Source: Clostridiales bacterium
Lineage (GTDB): Bacteria; Bacillota; Limnochordia; Darwinibacteriales; B1SED10-159
DNA: 64,000 bases
Direction of reading: 5' to 3'
NCBI GenBank assembly: GCA_003559095.1
Contig: PWMW01000264.1
Coordinates: forward strand, 1-64,000
Shown: piece after piece, positions 62,453-64,000 of the stretch
How the letters are laid out: every line of letters begins with the position of its first letter
How positions within the stretch are numbered: position 1 is the stretch's first letter
Made by a program: the position numbers and the translations under genes
Notes under the pieces: generated by a model
Told to the model about the DNA's origin: nothing
Seen by the model: the letters and a program-made list of their open reading frames with translations, nothing else
Database searches by the model: none

Positions 62453-64000
62453 TTAAACGTGGACGGGATCCGCTGGTGCGCTGGGGATCACTTCCGAATC
62501 CAAGAACGGAAGCGGCGGCTGCGCGCTGCGTTCTTGAATGTAGCGGTCGATGACATTGGCGATGGCATCAGGACAAGAAAGGATCAGCTTCCCGTCCTGC
62601 CACATAGGATGCGGGCAGCGGATTCCCCGCATTTGGCGGGCGATTTGGCTCGGTTCCACGCCAGAACGCAGGGACAACGACATGAGGCGGGCAGTGGCTT
62701 CTGAGAATGCTGCTGCACAGCCCCCGGCTTTGCCGATGGTGGTAAAGATTTCACAGATTCCCTCTTCATCTTCGTTGATGGTCACATAGAGGGTTCCGCA
62801 GCCGGTCTTGACTCGCTCCGTCTGTCCTCGGGTAACCCGGGGCCGCCGCCGGGGGTTGTGGGTTCCGGCGCGCTCCGGCTTGCCATTGACGGAGATCTGT
62901 GCGTCCTTTTGCTCCTTTTTCGTGCCGACTGTAAGCACTTCACCTTCACGGGAGCCGGAGCGATAGACGGTTACACCCTTGCATCCAAGCTCATACGCCA
63001 GCTGGTATACCTGCTTAATATCTTCGCGCGTGGCTGTGGCCGGGAAGTTAACCGTCTTGGAAACAGCATTGTCTGTGAAATCCTGGAACGCTGCCTGCAT
63101 TCGAATGTGCCACTCGGGAGTAATGTCGTGGGCTGTGACAAAGACGCGCTGCAGATCCTCAGGAATGGCATCCATGCCTTGGATGCTGCCGCGTTGGGCC
63201 ACCTCTTCCATGAGCTCTTCGCTGTAGAGATCGCGCTCTTTCATAATGGCCTCAAACAGCGGGTTGACCTCAAGGAGCCGGTCATTGTCCATCACGTTGC
63301 GAGTAAAGGCCAGAGCGAACAAAGGCTCCACGCCGCTGGACGCCCCAGCGATAATGGAAATGGTTCCCGTGGGGGCAATGGTGGTGACGGTGGAATTGCG
63401 CAGGGCAATACCTTTTGCCTCCCAGGCGCTGCCGGGATGGTTGGGAAATACGCCTCGTTCTTCCGCCAACTCCTGCGATGCCTCATGGGCCTTTATCTGG
63501 ATGAACTCCATGACCTGACGGCCGAAGGCCACACCTTCCTCGCTGTTATATGCCAAGCCTTTGCGGATCAAGGCATCGGCAAAGCCCATGACACCCAAAC
63601 CGATCTTACGGTTGCCTTTTGTCATGGTCTCGATGGCCTTGACAGGATAATTGTTAGCGTCCACAACATTGTCCAAAAAGCGCACAGCTATCCGCGTAAC
63701 TTCCGTGAGGCGATCCCAATCCAGATCCCACGTGTCACCGGACTTCACCATAAAGTTGGCCAAGTTTAACGATCCAAGGTTGCAGCTTTCATTAGGAAGC
63801 AGGGGCTGTTCACCGCAGGGATTTGTGGCTTCGATGTCTCCGATATGTGGTGTGGGATTGGCTTTGTTGATGCGATCCAAGAAAACAATGCCCGGCTCAC
63901 CATTTTTCCATGCCATATCAACAATAAGTTCAAAAACATCGCGGGCATTGAGGTACTCCACGACTTCATTGGATCTCGGGTTGACCAGCGGGTATTCTGC
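62453..64000 (-). CDS. nrdJ: Adenosylcobalamin-dependent (class II) ribonucleotide reductase, N-terminus beyond window
   Basis: Makes deoxyribonucleotides using B12 instead of oxygen-made radicals. About 515 residues are visible; the N-terminal half lies beyond 64000. NPCGEQPLLPNESCNLGSLNL holds the Asn-Cys-Glu active-site triad, and APTGTISIIAG is the substrate-binding loop. A TSCPD-type C-terminal domain follows with TGCGTLYVTI and FTTIGKAGGCA. The protein ends VHV at 62453, before the expected CxxC tail, which continues in the same frame beyond the stop. Confidence 0.93.
   Translation of the reverse strand, partial: AEYPLVNPRSNEVVEYLNARDVFELIVDMAWKNGEPGIVFLDRINKANPTPHIGDIEATNPCGEQPLLPNESCNLGSLNLANFMVKSGDTWDLDWDRLTEVTRIAVRFLDNVVDANNYPVKAIETMTKGNRKIGLGVMGFADALIRKGLAYNSEEGVAFGRQVMEFIQIKAHEASQELAEERGVFPNHPGSAWEAKGIALRNSTVTTIAPTGTISIIAGASSGVEPLFALAFTRNVMDNDRLLEVNPLFEAIMKERDLYSEELMEEVAQRGSIQGMDAIPEDLQRVFVTAHDITPEWHIRMQAAFQDFTDNAVSKTVNFPATATREDIKQVYQLAYELGCKGVTVYRSGSREGEVLTVGTKKEQKDAQISVNGKPERAGTHNPRRRPRVTRGQTERVKTGCGTLYVTINEDEEGICEIFTTIGKAGGCAAAFSEATARLMSLSLRSGVEPSQIARQMRGIRCPHPMWQDGKLILSCPDAIANVIDRYIQERSAQPPLPFLDSEVIPSAPADPVHV

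Noticed and set aside
44966..62455. Genetic code with TAG/TAA read as glutamine
   Set aside because: Many genes here, such as rpmB (TAG), groEL (TAA) and scfA (TAA), clearly end at these codons.

Overview
The window looks like the chromosome of a deep-branching, probably anaerobic member of the Bacillota (Clostridia/Limnochordia type). This placement is an inference from gene content, not from a tree. In favour are a Spo0A sporulation regulator, an SCIFF ranthipeptide with its maturase, a CIRCE-controlled groESL, RemA, a PASTA kinase with its PP2C phosphatase, a B12-type ribonucleotide reductase and the Firmicutes order priA-def-fmt-zinc protease-rsmB-rlmN-prpC-prkC-rsgA-rpe-thiN-rpmB-asp23-fakA. 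Two traits recall Actinobacteria: an mIHF gene next to gmk-rpoZ, and an FhaA-like DUF3662-FHA protein. GC content looks like the mid-50s percent by eye (not counted).

Bases 1-10.6 kb: fakA (cut by the edge) and asp23 run leftward and rpmB runs rightward, from facing promoters at about 1.8 kb. A TPP riboswitch controls thiT-thiN. Upstream of it lies a self-contained 327-nt transcription unit whose two ends are complementary (3737-4063). Then come rpe, rsgA, prkC, prpC, fhaA-like and rlmN in one leftward block, and a tRNA-Pro(CGG) with its own promoter and terminator. Bases 10.7-22.7 kb: one rightward Gfo/Idh/MocA gene, then a leftward housekeeping block of spo0A, rsmB, a membrane zinc protease, a DUF116 gene, fmt, def, priA, rpoZ, gmk, remA, mihF, yicC and a TPR protein.

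Bases 22.8-36.8 kb: rqcH (ribosome rescue), purB-purH, an OmpR-type two-component system, a purine permease, carbamate kinase, groES-groEL, an RluD-type pseudouridine synthase and a GT4 glycosyltransferase. Bases 36.9-48.4 kb: an ABC-F protein behind an attenuator-like leader, an MFS transporter, a PatB/MalY lyase, a heterodimeric ABC exporter in which one subunit is interrupted by an in-frame amber codon, two Gfo/Idh/MocA genes and a prepilin peptidase. Bases 48.7-56 kb: SCIFF maturase and peptide, a glycerol-3-phosphate dehydrogenase operon behind a terminator-bearing leader, and two oligopeptide ABC ATPases behind a long leader.

Bases 56.1-64 kb: a nicotinate phosphoribosyltransferase, a lytic transglycosylase, mgsA, coaE, mutM, polA and nrdJ, which is cut by the right edge. 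The nrdJ frame has an in-frame ochre codon just before its C-terminal zinc-ribbon segment.

The points most worth a second look are the 327-nt transcript, a set of motifs shared in order by the leaders at 14.8 kb and 55.9 kb, the ABC-F and glp leaders, the two in-frame stop codons, and the terminator between the SCIFF peptide and its maturase. I found no insertion sequence, prophage or CRISPR array.
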